From: Nostoc indistinguendum CM1-VF10 | GTDB lineage: Bacteria > Cyanobacteriota > Cyanobacteriia > Cyanobacteriales > Nostocaceae | Assembly (NCBI GenBank): GCA_019359215.1 | Contig: JAHHHS010000045.1 | Location: 1 to 54,659 of the forward strand | Direction of reading: 5' to 3' | DNA: 54,659 bases | Part shown: in pieces, positions 9,551 to 18,700 of the stretch | How the letters are laid out: each line of letters begins with the position of its first letter | How positions within the stretch are numbered: the stretch's first letter is position 1 | Position numbers and translations under genes: made by a program | Notes under the pieces: generated by a model | What the model was told of the DNA's origin: nothing | Seen by the model: only the letters and a program-made list of their open reading frames with translations | Database searches by the model: none

Positions 9551-10009
9551 TTAGGCATTTACTCGCACTAAACTTTTTTCACCAACCAGTGAGAAACGAT
9601 TCGATATAGTCCGTGATTGAGTTAAGGTTGGCGACACCAATTCAACAAGGTAAAACCAAGAATTATTCACCAGCCCAATCCCTAAAATCAGCCGTTGTTT
9701 TGTCCCCTTATCGTGAGAACAGAGAATCACTCTTTCGCCCAGAACAAAAGTAGGTTTTTGCACAGTGATGCTTTCTAATTCTCCAGTCCCGATGATTTGG
9801 TTCTGTGTAGCGTGGAGTATTTCTTTTCCGCAATCAATTGAATAAATCCAACATTCATGCTTCCATTGCATACCGCAGCAGTAACCAAATGTTCTTGTGG
9901 TTCTGAGGTATACTCTCTCCAGTAAATTGACCTCAACGGGTGGAATTGTTCCACGCCAAGGTGGAGAAAGATACCAACTTGTTTGAAGTGCGTTAATGTG
10001 GTCAATCAT
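9551..10009 (-). CDS. DUF1392 family protein, copy 1
   Basis: A 152-residue protein beginning MIDHINALQTSWYLSPPW, with YCCGMQWKHECWIYSI, FVLGERVILCS and the end VSPTLTQSRTISNRFSLVG. A clear paralogue is at 52675-53130, with the same order: NQITALESCWHISPGW, FNLGDIVEVDFG, WRSPTLEEVSTQSRI. DUF1392 is, from memory, a family found mostly in filamentous cyanobacteria with no known function. The start overlaps the stop of the upstream HTH gene as ATGA, so the two are probably translated together. Confidence 0.65.
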   Translation of the reverse strand: MIDHINALQTSWYLSPPWRGTIPPVEVNLLERVYLRTTRTFGYCCGMQWKHECWIYSIDCGKEILHATQNQIIGTGELESITVQKPTFVLGERVILCSHDKGTKQRLILGIGLVNNSWFYLVELVSPTLTQSRTISNRFSLVGEKSLVRVNA

Positions 10010-10419
10010 GCTTTTCTTCCTAATAAGTAATTAATGGCTTCGGTATCAAGAGCAGCAATACGTTTTTTAATTGATTGAGGTGGGTTATCAAAAAACTGTT
10101 TGAGATGAGAAATTCTGACTTGATAATGTTTGGCAGAACGTTTAGTAGCTTTAAGCCATCCTCTTCCCACCCATCTAGATACAGTTGAGAAATTCAATTT
10201 CAGAACTTGGGCAATTTCCTTGCAGCTATAATTGTCAAGTGTGGGACGGGCTGAATAACCTAAGCTATTTAGCTTGAGTCCAATTGCAACTGGTGTACGC
10301 TGGTATCCTTTTCGTTTCAAGCTTTTGGCGATTTGCTCTTTGGTATAAAGATCAGCCATCACCTCGATAATTGCTAGTTCTTCATCAGTCCATTTTGGAT
10401 TCGGATGATTACGTTTCAT
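10006..10419 (-). CDS. Helix-turn-helix DNA-binding protein with Myb/SANT-like N-terminus
   Basis: A 137-residue basic protein. Residues 8-55 (KWTDEELAIIEVMADLYTKE, then RTPVAIGLKLNSLGY) resemble a SANT/Myb-type three-helix unit. Residues 63-95 (YSCKEIAQVLKLNFSTVSRW) form a MerR/excisionase-like HTH followed by LKATKRSAKHYQVRISHLKQF. It overlaps the DUF1392 gene by four bases and lies two bases after the preceding small gene, so it belongs to one transcript. Probable role: plasmid gene regulation. The target is unknown. Confidence 0.7.
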   Translation of the reverse strand: MKRNHPNPKWTDEELAIIEVMADLYTKEQIAKSLKRKGYQRTPVAIGLKLNSLGYSARPTLDNYSCKEIAQVLKLNFSTVSRWVGRGWLKATKRSAKHYQVRISHLKQFFDNPPQSIKKRIAALDTEAINYLLGRKA

Positions 10420-10421
10420 AT

Positions 10422-10631
10422 TTATGCAGATTTAGTAGAAGAATGTTCTGAGATAATTTGAGCGCTGATCGATTCAAACTCTACCTGAGCAATATTCAAA
10501 TCAATCAGCATCTCACCACTGTTATAGAGGTCTGTAATGTGCTGCTTAATTGCCGACTCTGACAGTCCATCGGGAATATTTAGGTGCGCTTCGCTGGTGA
10601 TTTTATCTACTACTGTGACGATGACTTTCAT
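10422..10631 (-). CDS. Small hypothetical plasmid protein
   Basis: A 69-residue protein (MKVIVTVVDKITSEAHLNIP, helix GLSESAIKQHITDLYNSGEM, then a strand and a polar tail). GGAG precedes the ATG at 10631, and the stop lies two bases before the HTH gene. The predicted beta-alpha-beta pattern is all I can offer. Function unknown. Confidence 0.65.
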   Translation of the reverse strand: MKVIVTVVDKITSEAHLNIPDGLSESAIKQHITDLYNSGEMLIDLNIAQVEFESISAQIISEHSSTKSA

Positions 10632-10713
10632 GGGTAACTCCTCTAAATAAAGAATTCAGGAGTCAGGAGTCAAAAATCAGAATTATTCTGCATTCTGAAT
10701 CCTGACTTGTGAT

Positions 10714-11544
10714 TTACATTGCCCCAGTCTTTATTGCTTGCAACTGTTGCATCCATGCACTGATCGCTGTTAACTCATCTGTACCAATAGCAACAGCATC
10801 AACAACTTGGTTTTGATAAGAAGACTCAGCATGATTGGGATGGTCACACTTATTTGCTGCCCAAGCCAAACACATGGTTTTGATTAGTTCATTAATCTGG
10901 CTAATATCAAGTAGACTTGGGCGGTCAACATCCTGAAATTGCAACCACTCTTTGACTAAATCAAGCGGATAATCAAGCAAGGTGCGAATATTTTTTACTC
11001 GTAAATCCTGAGTCGGTACTGGTTGAGGAACTACACTAAGTTTTGGTGTGGATGGAATGTTTGAGGAGTTGCCACCTAAACAGGTTTGAATATCACGAAT
11101 GATAGTTGCCCAATCCAAATCTCGACTCCATTCCCTGTAAATCTTGGTTTTGGTTGCAGCATCGTAAAGATTGCAGAAAACCGTGTTTTCTTCGCCGCCA
11201 TTAGCAACGATAATCAGTGGTTTAGAAAAATCCTGAACTAATGATGCAGCGAGAAGGAAGCTTTTGGCGAAATTGGTTTCAATACCAGTTCTCACTACAT
11301 AAACTTCATCAGCACTGACAACAATATCCAGCTTCAAGTTGTCCTTGCCTTTGAATTCTTTAGTGGTCAATCGGAGTTCTGACAAGTACCCAGTTAATGC
11401 TCTTTGGGTAACTGGAATTTTCTTCTCTTGGCTAATCTTGAACTTGTACCAAACGAATGATTCGCCATCTACTTCCCCCTGATTGACATATAAATAGATG
11501 GGTTCAGGAGGGTTGCATAAACCTAGTTTGATTTCAGTAACCAT
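10714..11544 (-). CDS. Hypothetical plasmid protein, about 276 residues
   Basis: An N-terminal region of about 130 residues rich in strands (EPIYLYVNQGEVDGESFVWY, LKLDIVVSADEVYVVRTGIE), then ETNFAKSFLLAASLVQDFSK and IIVANGGEENTVFCNLYDA. A Ser/Pro-rich linker leads to a helical C-terminus (KNIRTLLDYPLDLVKEWLQF). I recognise no catalytic motif. The position within the plasmid operon and the two-domain layout could suit a nucleic-acid or single-strand-binding role, but that is speculation. The ribosome binding site is weak. Confidence 0.6.
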   Translation of the reverse strand: MVTEIKLGLCNPPEPIYLYVNQGEVDGESFVWYKFKISQEKKIPVTQRALTGYLSELRLTTKEFKGKDNLKLDIVVSADEVYVVRTGIETNFAKSFLLAASLVQDFSKPLIIVANGGEENTVFCNLYDAATKTKIYREWSRDLDWATIIRDIQTCLGGNSSNIPSTPKLSVVPQPVPTQDLRVKNIRTLLDYPLDLVKEWLQFQDVDRPSLLDISQINELIKTMCLAWAANKCDHPNHAESSYQNQVVDAVAIGTDELTAISAWMQQLQAIKTGAM

Positions 11545-11600
11545 ATTTTGTTAACCTGTGCAATAATTAGTGGTCTGTAGCGTAAATTTTCAGCGCTTTA

Positions 11601-11636
11601 CGATTGCTTGAAGAAAAGCTGATATTCAAGCAATCG
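11601..11636. repeat. Perfect 12-bp stem hairpin with T-tract on plus strand
   Basis: CGATTGCTTGAA at 11601-11612 pairs with TTCAAGCAATCG at 11625-11636, followed on the plus strand by CTTTTTTA. It looks like an intrinsic terminator for plus-strand transcription, although the flanking genes are minus. It could limit antisense reads into the operon or act as an RNA processing site in its 5' leader. Confidence 0.45.
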
Positions 11637-11665
11637 CTTTTTTACTAAACAGAAGTCCGTTAATT

Positions 11666-11796
11666 GGAGGGGAAAAGGGGTCTTGGGGTTGGGGTAAAGG
11701 AAGGAGAAGGAAAGGCTTCTCTCAATACAGTACAGAGCAAGTATTTTTAAATATGGATGTTCCCTTTTCCCTTTAATCCTTCCCCTTTTCCCCCTC
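11666..11796. repeat. Purine/pyrimidine-rich foldback repeat, copy 2
   Basis: GGAGGGGAAAAGGGG at the left end matches CCCCTTTTCCCCCTC at the right end as an inverted repeat. It directly abuts the stop codon of the 124-residue gene. See 8174-8257 for the same style. Confidence 0.55.
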
Positions 11797-12171
11797 TTAA
11801 TTCCGCTCTAATTCCCATTGCAGATAGGTGAGCGCAGTTTGAGCATCAGCAACGTTTAAATCAGGTTGATATCCCTCGTTCAATAGTTGTTTGTATTCGC
11901 GGTGTTCAGCAATCTGGATGATTAGAGTTTGGGCTTGTTCAACTAATTGGTGGAGGTTGGGGTTAGACATTTCAATGCCCAGCCGTGAACATAAATCTTC
12001 TGCTTTCACTCCCATGATTCCTGGTTCAATCTCGGTTTCTAACTCTTCAAGCAGGGATTGAAAGTTAGGGTGTTCGTCATTAATTTCAATCTCAAATAAA
12101 TCTGCACTCTTTGTAACGACAGTTGCCCAATCGGGTAAAGTCTGTGCAATGGTTTTCGCGTAAAGTTTCAT
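11797..12171 (-). CDS. Hypothetical plasmid protein, 124 residues
   Basis: Acidic protein (MKLYAKTIAQTLPDWATVVT, SADLFEIEINDEHPNFQSLL, then a helical half with LHQLVEQAQTLIIQIAEHRE). AGAGGA lies ahead of the ATG at 12171. It is in line with the other small genes of the minus-strand plasmid operon. I see no known motif. Confidence 0.6.
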   Translation of the reverse strand: MKLYAKTIAQTLPDWATVVTKSADLFEIEINDEHPNFQSLLEELETEIEPGIMGVKAEDLCSRLGIEMSNPNLHQLVEQAQTLIIQIAEHREYKQLLNEGYQPDLNVADAQTALTYLQWELERN

Positions 12172-12195
12172 AATTGATTCCTCTTCGATTAAGAG

Positions 12196-12411
12196 TTAAA
12201 AATCCTCAGCAATCTCTAACAAAAAGCCGCGTCCCGTATTCTGCACTTGCACCAGTTCTTTATCCAGCAGAGTTTGAATAACTGAATCGGAGAATTGGAA
12301 CTGAAGCCGATGCAGAGGAACACAACCGCCACAAAGCTGAAGTAAACGCAGCAAATGCTTGGCTCTACCCTCAAAGTTGTCTGTAGAATTAGCTATTGGT
12401 GCTACCTCCAG
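12196..12411 (-). CDS. Possible small gene without ATG, overlapping the gene upstream
   Basis: The minus strand is open from a stop near 12416 to TAA at 12196. It encodes a sequence with natural composition: STDNFEGRAKHLLRLLQLCG, VPLHRLQFQFSDSVIQTLL, DKELVQVQNTGRGFLLEIAE. The pattern suggests a small winged-helix (helix, HRLQFQFSDSVIQTLLDKELV, wing-like GRGFLL). No ATG is present. Candidates are a CTG at 12411 inside the upstream gene, or a TTG near 12351 preceded by GAGGG. A lost or non-standard start, or a remnant, are all possible. Confidence 0.45.
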   Translation of the reverse strand: MEVAPIANSTDNFEGRAKHLLRLLQLCGGCVPLHRLQFQFSDSVIQTLLDKELVQVQNTGRGFLLEIAEDF

Positions 12412-12715
12412 TGATGGCTACTAATTGTTGTTGCAGAATAGATATTTGTTGTTGATAAAACTTAATCTCTGCTGTTATTTGCGTGAACAATTCCTGTGGA
12501 GATAGCGGTTGGATTTGATTCTCTTGCAAGTACGATATCTCGTCAGAGTTTTTATTAGGCATCAATACGTAACGCCATCCTTCATCAAATTCATTAGCCA
12601 ATTCTGTACCAGAGGGATAGTAGTAAAGTCCTAGAATCGTGCCTTGTTCGGTACGTTGTTCCAAAGCAAAGCGTGGGTAGCCCCAGTGTTGTGGGATTGA
12701 TACTGTCGGTTGCAT
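12389..12715 (-). CDS. Hypothetical plasmid protein, 108 residues
   Basis: A compact N-terminal region (IPQHWGYPRFALEQRTEQGT, GLYYYPSGTELANEFDEGWR) and a C-terminal coiled-coil-like helix (FTQITAEIKFYQQQISILQQ). Its last codons overlap the possible small gene downstream. No strong Shine-Dalgarno. It belongs to the minus-strand operon by orientation and spacing. Function unknown. Confidence 0.6.
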   Translation of the reverse strand: MQPTVSIPQHWGYPRFALEQRTEQGTILGLYYYPSGTELANEFDEGWRYVLMPNKNSDEISYLQENQIQPLSPQELFTQITAEIKFYQQQISILQQQLVAITGGSTNS

Positions 12716-12746
12716 TGATTTAATGGGGATTGGTGAATAAATAATT

Positions 12747-12812
12747 AGGGAAAGGGCAAAGGGGAAGGGAATGAAGAAATTTCCCTTTAACCAATACCTT
12801 TAACCTTTTCCC
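12747..12812. repeat. Purine/pyrimidine-rich foldback repeat, copy 3
   Basis: GGGAAAGGGCAAAGGGGAAG on the left is loosely complementary to the pyrimidine runs ending CCTTTTCCC on the right. Third member of the set at 8174 and 11666. Confidence 0.5.
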
Positions 12813-12828
12813 AGGCAAAGCCCAAGGC

Positions 12829-13626
12829 TTACACTGTGACTAACTCCGTTCTCTCCAGCAGCCGTTGCAATTTATTGCCAGTTAGCTGTTCTAACGGCTG
12901 ATCTAAAAAATATTCCTCAAAAATGGATTTACCATCAGTAGACACGTCCACCATCGACAGCGATTGAACTGCTGACATTGCCGAATCACAGGGTATGCGC
13001 TGGGTTTCGTCTGCTGCGCGTGTGAACCACCAATCGCCGTCAGTCTGTCCGACTTCGCCTAATTTCTCGTCGTTCTGATAAATGCCGTCGTCGAGGATTT
13101 CAAACCCGTACTTCTCGCACTCGTTGAAAATCTGCGCCATGATTTCGTTGCCCGTAGTGCATGGTGTTGCAAGTTGTTCCTGCACTGGCAGTTTGCCATT
13201 TTTGTAGTGAGTGCAGATGAAGCGATGACAGCGCATTACGGTGTTGGCACGAAATAATTCTTTATCGTTGACCATGACTACCCAGCGTTGCGTTAAATGG
13301 TCGTCATCATGGCTGATGCTGGCTATCAGTTGATTAGCAGCGTAATATTCGTGATGGTCAAACGAGATTTCGACTATTGTGAGGGGTTCGGGAGCTATGG
13401 CTTGGGCTTGGTCGGCGATGAAGTGGTCGAGTTCGGCTTGGGCGAGGGCTTGGTTGTCACTAACTTTGTGAGTTTGAGTGGATTGGTGGGTGATGATTGC
13501 GTTTATCCAGGTGTCAGTCGCTCTTCTGTCGCCGGTGGGTGTTACGCCGCGTTCGGCAGCTATTCTTTTGAGGCGGGGTAGGGTGTAGCGTGAAAGGGCT
13601 TGCTGTGTGTAGGTTGGATGCGTCAT
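12829..13626 (-). CDS. Hypothetical plasmid protein with SAP-like N-terminus
   Basis: A 265-residue acidic protein. Residues 8-45 (QALSRYTLPRLKRIAAERGV, then DTWINAIITHQ) look like a SAP-type DNA-binding helix pair. The middle part is strand-rich (PLTIVEISFDHHEYYAANQL), and the end is helical (LTGNKLQRLLERTELVTV). AGGA precedes the ATG at 13626. It is the first gene of the minus-strand operon and faces the GCGCTAA repeat array, so it is probably controlled from there. Similar proteins occur on cyanobacterial plasmids. Function unknown. Confidence 0.6.
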   Translation of the reverse strand: MTHPTYTQQALSRYTLPRLKRIAAERGVTPTGDRRATDTWINAIITHQSTQTHKVSDNQALAQAELDHFIADQAQAIAPEPLTIVEISFDHHEYYAANQLIASISHDDDHLTQRWVVMVNDKELFRANTVMRCHRFICTHYKNGKLPVQEQLATPCTTGNEIMAQIFNECEKYGFEILDDGIYQNDEKLGEVGQTDGDWWFTRAADETQRIPCDSAMSAVQSLSMVDVSTDGKSIFEEYFLDQPLEQLTGNKLQRLLERTELVTV

Positions 13627-13710
13627 AATGAAGTTTCCTTATTATTAGGAACAGAGAAAGCGCTTCAGATTGGTAGTCGAGGGCGCTTTCTCTTTATCTT
13701 TTCCTATTAT

Positions 13711-13792
13711 GCGCTAATTTTTTAGCGCTGTCAAGAATATTTTAGCTATTAGCGCTAATATATTAGCGTGTATATTACAAAGAAAGCGCTAA
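13711..13792. promoter_or_regulatory. Operator-like array of GCGCTAA/TTAGCGC half-sites
   Basis: Within about 80 AT-rich bases there are five half-sites: GCGCTAA at 13711, TTAGCGCT at 13722, the palindrome TTAGCGCTAA at 13749-13758, TTAGCG at 13763 and AGCGCTAA at 13785. They lie between the divergent minus-strand operon and the GIY-YIG/XRE gene, and the last one ends seven bases before its start codon. Autoregulation by the XRE domain is the simple reading. An iteron-type replication origin is the alternative. Confidence 0.6.
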
Positions 13793-13798
13793 AAAGTT

Positions 13799-14293
13799 AT
13801 GGTTTATATGGAGGATATTAATTTATGGGAGCTGCCATTTGTGGCACTTGAAGACAGAAACTCATTGCCGGATGAGCCTTGTGTTTACTTGGCAATCGAT
13901 AAAGATAACTCAGTGCTGTACGTGGGTATGTCAGACAATTTAAGGCAGAAATGGAAAAGCCATCCTAAGCTAGAAGCCTTAAGTCGTCTTGAAGGTGTTA
14001 AAATCTCGTACATTAGAACTGAAGCTGAATTACTCAGAAAGCTAGAAAATGCCCTAATCAAAGTTTTCAAACCTCCGTTGAACTTAACGGAAGCACCCAG
14101 AAAAGGCATTGCAGCTTTAAGGGAAAAAATTGGATTAACTCAAAAGCAACTAGGTGATTTAGTTGGAGTTGATACTTCGACAATCAGAAATTGGGAATAT
14201 GGCAAAGGATCAGAAACTTTTGCAAAAGTAGCAAGACTTTGTAAAGTGCTGGAATGTGATATTGAAGATTTGTTTGAGGAAGAAGCAGTGTGA
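13799..14293 (+). CDS. GIY-YIG-like domain fused to an XRE helix-turn-helix domain
   Basis: A 164-residue protein. Residues about 27-95 resemble a GIY-YIG fold (CVYLAIDKDNSVLYVGMSDN, then LRQKWKSH and ELLRKLENALIKVFKPPLN). Residues about 103-155 are a Cro/CI-type HTH (IAALREKIGLTQKQLGDLVG, VDTSTIRNWEYGKGSETFAK). The first motif is VYL...LYVG rather than GIY...YIG. The Arg and Glu usual in active nucleases are not clearly placed, so the domain may bind rather than cut. The gene starts directly after the GCGCTAA array, which argues for autoregulation. A role as plasmid control protein is inferred. Confidence 0.7.
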   Translation: MVYMEDINLWELPFVALEDRNSLPDEPCVYLAIDKDNSVLYVGMSDNLRQKWKSHPKLEALSRLEGVKISYIRTEAELLRKLENALIKVFKPPLNLTEAPRKGIAALREKIGLTQKQLGDLVGVDTSTIRNWEYGKGSETFAKVARLCKVLECDIEDLFEEEAV

Positions 14294-14453
14294 TGATTGA
14301 ACCTGCTGAAGAACCTGTTTCTGTCCTAGCCTTTGTCTCATTTTATAAGCGATGCCTACGGTGGGTTACGCCTACGCATTTACCATCTACATTCAAAAGC
14401 TGTGTTGCGATTGACTTTGAGCAAATACCATTGAGCTAGAGGAGGTGGAAACA

Positions 14454-15422
14454 ATGAATAAGCCACCTTCTAGACGAAAAAAACCTACTCCAGCCGCATC
14501 TGATGACAGCACATTGCCAAATGACCAAGACCTTGAGGGTATCTCGCAAGAAGAAGACCCAGCTATAGCAACAATTACCGTTACTGCTGTTGAAATTCCC
14601 GAATTAACCGAGCAAGAGATTCGCGATCGCTTACACTTGGAACGGCAAGTAGAAAAAGCGTTTTATCTTGCGGGTAAAGCCTTAACGGAATTACGAGACA
14701 GAAAGCTGTACCGAAGTACGCACAAAACTTTTGAAGAATACTGCCGTGAGCGTTTTGGTTTCGAGCGGCGTTATCCGTACAGGTTAATGGAAAGTACAGT
14801 GGTCGTGGATAATCTCATGAAAATGTGTCCTAATAGGACACATTTTCAAAATGATTTGGACACATCTACTCCAGATTCCAGCGAAACACAAGTTTTACCC
14901 ATCAACGAATATCAGTTACGACCTTTGATTCCGTTAGAGCCGGAAGTACAAAGAGAAGCATGGCAGCAGGCCGTAGAGGCAGCAGGTGGTAAAGTCCCAT
15001 CAGGTCGTGTTGTCAAAGACGTTGTGTAGCGCATAATAGAGAGAACCAAAGTACCCAATACCTACCATATTGGCGAAGTCTGCCAAATCCTTGCCAAGGA
15101 CAACCCGGAACTCAGAGGCAAAGGGGGCTGTTGGGCGATTGTCAGCGCAGTAAACGAGTTTAGTTGTACCGTGAGAGTTTGGGATGGCGAGTACACCGTT
15201 GGCTTGCAGCACCTGAAATCATTCAACTACCTGCCCCAGGAGTGTCAGCAGATGCAGGTGATTTGCGATCGCCTTGCGCGAATATATTCCGATTCGCTGG
15301 AGGAGACAGTCAAAAGCCTGTTGCAGTCGTTGGGGAAGCTGAATCGACCCTATCTTATTGCGGTGGAAGAGAAATTGTTGAATGTTTTGGAGTCTGAATA
15401 TGGCAGAGAGATAACACCCTAA
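14454..15422 (+). pseudogene. Cyanobacterial plasmid protein interrupted by an in-frame amber codon
   Basis: The frame from the ATG at 14454 (AGGAGG ahead of it) runs to TAG at 15027-15029 after SGRVVKDVV. It then continues open in the same frame as RIIERTKVPNTYHIGEVCQI and DNPELRGKGGCWAIVSAVNE, to TAA at 15420-15422. Together they make one coherent protein of about 320 residues, so TAG most likely replaced a CAG Gln codon. The N-terminal part (ELTEQEIRDRLHLERQVEKA, YRSTHKTFEEYCRERFGFER) is typical of a cyanobacterial plasmid family that may take part in partition or replication control. Two truncated products or readthrough are alternatives. Confidence 0.75.
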
Positions 15423-15710
15423 ACAATTTTGGCAATTTGGCTCCAATGGCTTTGGGTTACAGTTTCAACGGAGTTGGCAACCCAACGGGACAGTGAAGAA
15501 GTTGTACGAGGATAGGGCAAAACTTTCCGCAACTGGTGTCCCGTGCTACGCCAGTTGTAAGCGTAAGTGCTGTAGAAACGCTCTACATAATTGATACAGC
15601 ACTAAACAGAGTTGAGTTAAGGCTCTGCAACTGGCTATAAATGAACAAAACTAAATAGAACCTCAAAAAATGAGAAATGTAGATAGCTGGATTGCTGTAT
15701 AGTTTGAGGT

Positions 15711-18700
15711 ATGCCAGATTATCCTCTCAAGAGTTGCTCTATGATTGCTCTACCTGGTATTGCTATCCAAAACAAAATATACGAAAGTGACAATTCTCTA
15801 GTGTACCGGGGCATCAGAGACGATGGAGTAGGGGTCGTCGTAAAAATGTTAAAGCTTGATTATCCCTCACCTGTTGAACTAACCCGCTACAGACAGGAAT
15901 ATAAAATTACCCGCTCCCTAAATGTGGAAGGAGTTATCAAGGCATACAGCCAGCAGGACTATCAACGCACTCTGGTGATTATCTTAGAAGATTTTGGGGG
16001 AGAGTCTTTAGAGCAATGGATGCACAAGCGCCCAGATATTTTCTGCCCCATGCCTTTATCCACTTTTCTAGGTCTTGCGATCGCAGTTTGCGACATTCTG
16101 GGCAGAATCCATGCAGCCAATGTCATTCATAAAGATATCAACCCTGGAAACATAGTCTTTAATCTGGAAACTGGCGTTGTCAAAATTATTGATTTTGGGA
16201 TTGCGACCCAATTTAACCGCACGAATCCGACGTTCAAAAGTCCCCATGTGTTAGAAGGCACGCTTGCCTATCTGTCGCCAGAGCAAACCGGGCGGATGAA
16301 CCGGATGCTCGACTATCGCACCGATTTCTACTCGCTGGGCGTAACCTTCTACGAACTGTTAACTGGACAGCTACCGTTCCCCACTCAAGACATCCTGGAG
16401 CTAGTTCATTGCCATATTGCCAAACCGCCGATTCCTGTGCATGAATTGAACGCCACGATTCCCAAACCCATTTCAGGGATAATTTTGAAGTTGATGGCGA
16501 AAAATGCGGAGGATCGCTATCAAAGTGCCTGGGGCATCAAAGCGGATCTAGAACGCTGCGCCGGGCAACTGGCAGAAATGGGTCAGATCAACGCCATGTC
16601 GTTGGGACTGCAAGATGTTTCAGAACAGTTTTGCATTCCTGAGAAACTGTATGGACGAGAAGCCCAGACTAAAGCATTATTGGCGGCGTTTGACAGAGTG
16701 GCTAGAAAAGAGACGTTTGGCGAAATTTGTCAACTAGAGTCAGGCATAGAAAATGCTCAATTCAATGTCGAACTCATGCTCGTTGCTGGTTACGCTGGCG
16801 TTGGCAAAACAGCATTGGTGCAAGAACTCTATAAACCGATCACAGCAAAGCACGGCTATTTCATATCGGGTAAATTTGACCAATTCAGGCGCAATATTCC
16901 CTACAGCGCCATTGTGGATGCCCTGCAAAAGTTGGTGCAGCAACTTCTGGGGGAACCGGATGAGCAAGTGCAACAGTGGCGTATTCGTCTGCTCTCAGCT
17001 TTAGGAAGCAATGGGCAAATCATCATTGATGTCATTCCTGAAGTTGAATTAATTATTGGCAAACAGCCACCCGTACCCGAAGTTGGAGCAACGGAAGCTC
17101 AAAATCGCTTTAATCGAATCTTTCAAAATTTTGTGCGGGTGTTTTGTTCAAAAGAACATCCCCTGGTCATCTTCTTAGACGATTTACAATGGTTCGACTC
17201 CGCAACGCTAAAGTTAATCGAGCTATTATTACTTGACGAGCAGACACAATATCTATTTTTGATTGGAGCCTACCGAGATAATGAAGTGGCTCCAACGCAT
17301 CCACTAATATTAACGCTCTTAGAACTGCGAAAACAAGGGGCAGTGCTTCAGGGGATTACCTTAGTACCCTTAATGCCCGAACCATTGAGTCAATTGATCG
17401 CCGAGACATTACATTGCAATATTGACACTGTTCATCCCCTAGCCCAATTAGTGTTACGTAAAACTGAAGGCAACCCTTTCTTTGTCGGTGAATTTTTGCG
17501 AATGCTGTACAGCGAAAATCTTCTGACCTTCAACGCAAAACACTTAAGCTGGCAGTGGGATATTGCTCAAATTCAAGCCCAAAATATTACTGATAATGTA
17601 GTGGAGTTGCTGCTGCTCCAGTTGAAGAAACTGCCAGAAGAAACACGGCGAATTCTCCGCTTAGCCGCTTGTGTTGGAGCTGAATTTGATTTAGAGACGT
17701 TAGCGATCGCTTGTGAAAAATCGCCGAAAGTAATTTCTCTAGATTTACTAGCTGCAATATATGCTGGATTAATTCAACCTCTATCTGAATTAGACGAAAA
17801 CTTGTTAGTTCAAGACTACAAGTTTTTGCACGATCGCGTCCAGCAAGCAGCATACGCCTTAATTGATGAGTCACACAAACAAGTTGTTCATCTCCAAATC
17901 GGTCGCAATCTACTCGAAAAAACTTCATCAGAGCAACTATCAGCCCGACTGTTTGAAATCGTCGATCATCTTGATCGGGGAATTGAGTTTGTCACCGCTC
18001 GAGTAGAACGAAATGAAATTGCCAAATTGAATTTAATGGCAGGTCAGAAAGCAAAAACAGCAACGGCTTATGAAGCAGCTCTTCAGTATTTCAATATAGG
18101 ACTGAAACTCCTAGATATAGACAGTTGGCTCAGTGAGTATGACCTTACCTTAGCACTGTACTCAGAAGCAGCAGCGGCAGCGTATCTTCACGGCCGCTTT
18201 GATGAGATGGAACAATTGGTAGAAGTGGTACTCAATCGCGCCAAAACAGTGGTTGACAAAGCGCAGGCTTACGATAGCAGAATTCAAGGATATTTGTCAC
18301 AGGGCAACCTGAAATCAGCACTAAAAATTGGCTCGGAAGTGTTAAAGCTCCTGGGAATAGATTTAATAGAAAATCCAAGTCAGGTAGATATTCAAAGGGA
18401 ATTGGAGTCAACGGCTGCGCTACTTGCTGAACGAGAAATCGAAGACTTGATTAATTTACCAGAGATGACTGCACCAGAACCGCTAGCAGCAATGTCAATC
18501 CTAGCGAATATGGGGGCTGCTGCATTTATAGTGTCACCAGCACTGCTGATACTGATTACTTGCAAAACGGTAAATTTATCAATCAACTACGGGAATGCTA
18601 TCTGGTCATCGCTGTATTATGCGGTCTATGGGTTTGTTCTATGTGGAGTTGTTCAAGACATTGAACTCGGTTATAAATTCAGCAAATTGGCGCTGGGTTT

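Noticed and set aside
11601..11636. Terminator of the minus-strand plasmid operon
   Set aside because: The T-run is on the plus-strand side of the stem. In the minus direction the stem is followed by mixed bases, so it does not fit a terminator for these genes.
15164..15446. Separate small genes after 15030
   Set aside because: The frame that continues the interrupted plasmid protein explains this stretch. The other frames lack ribosome sites and protein-like composition.
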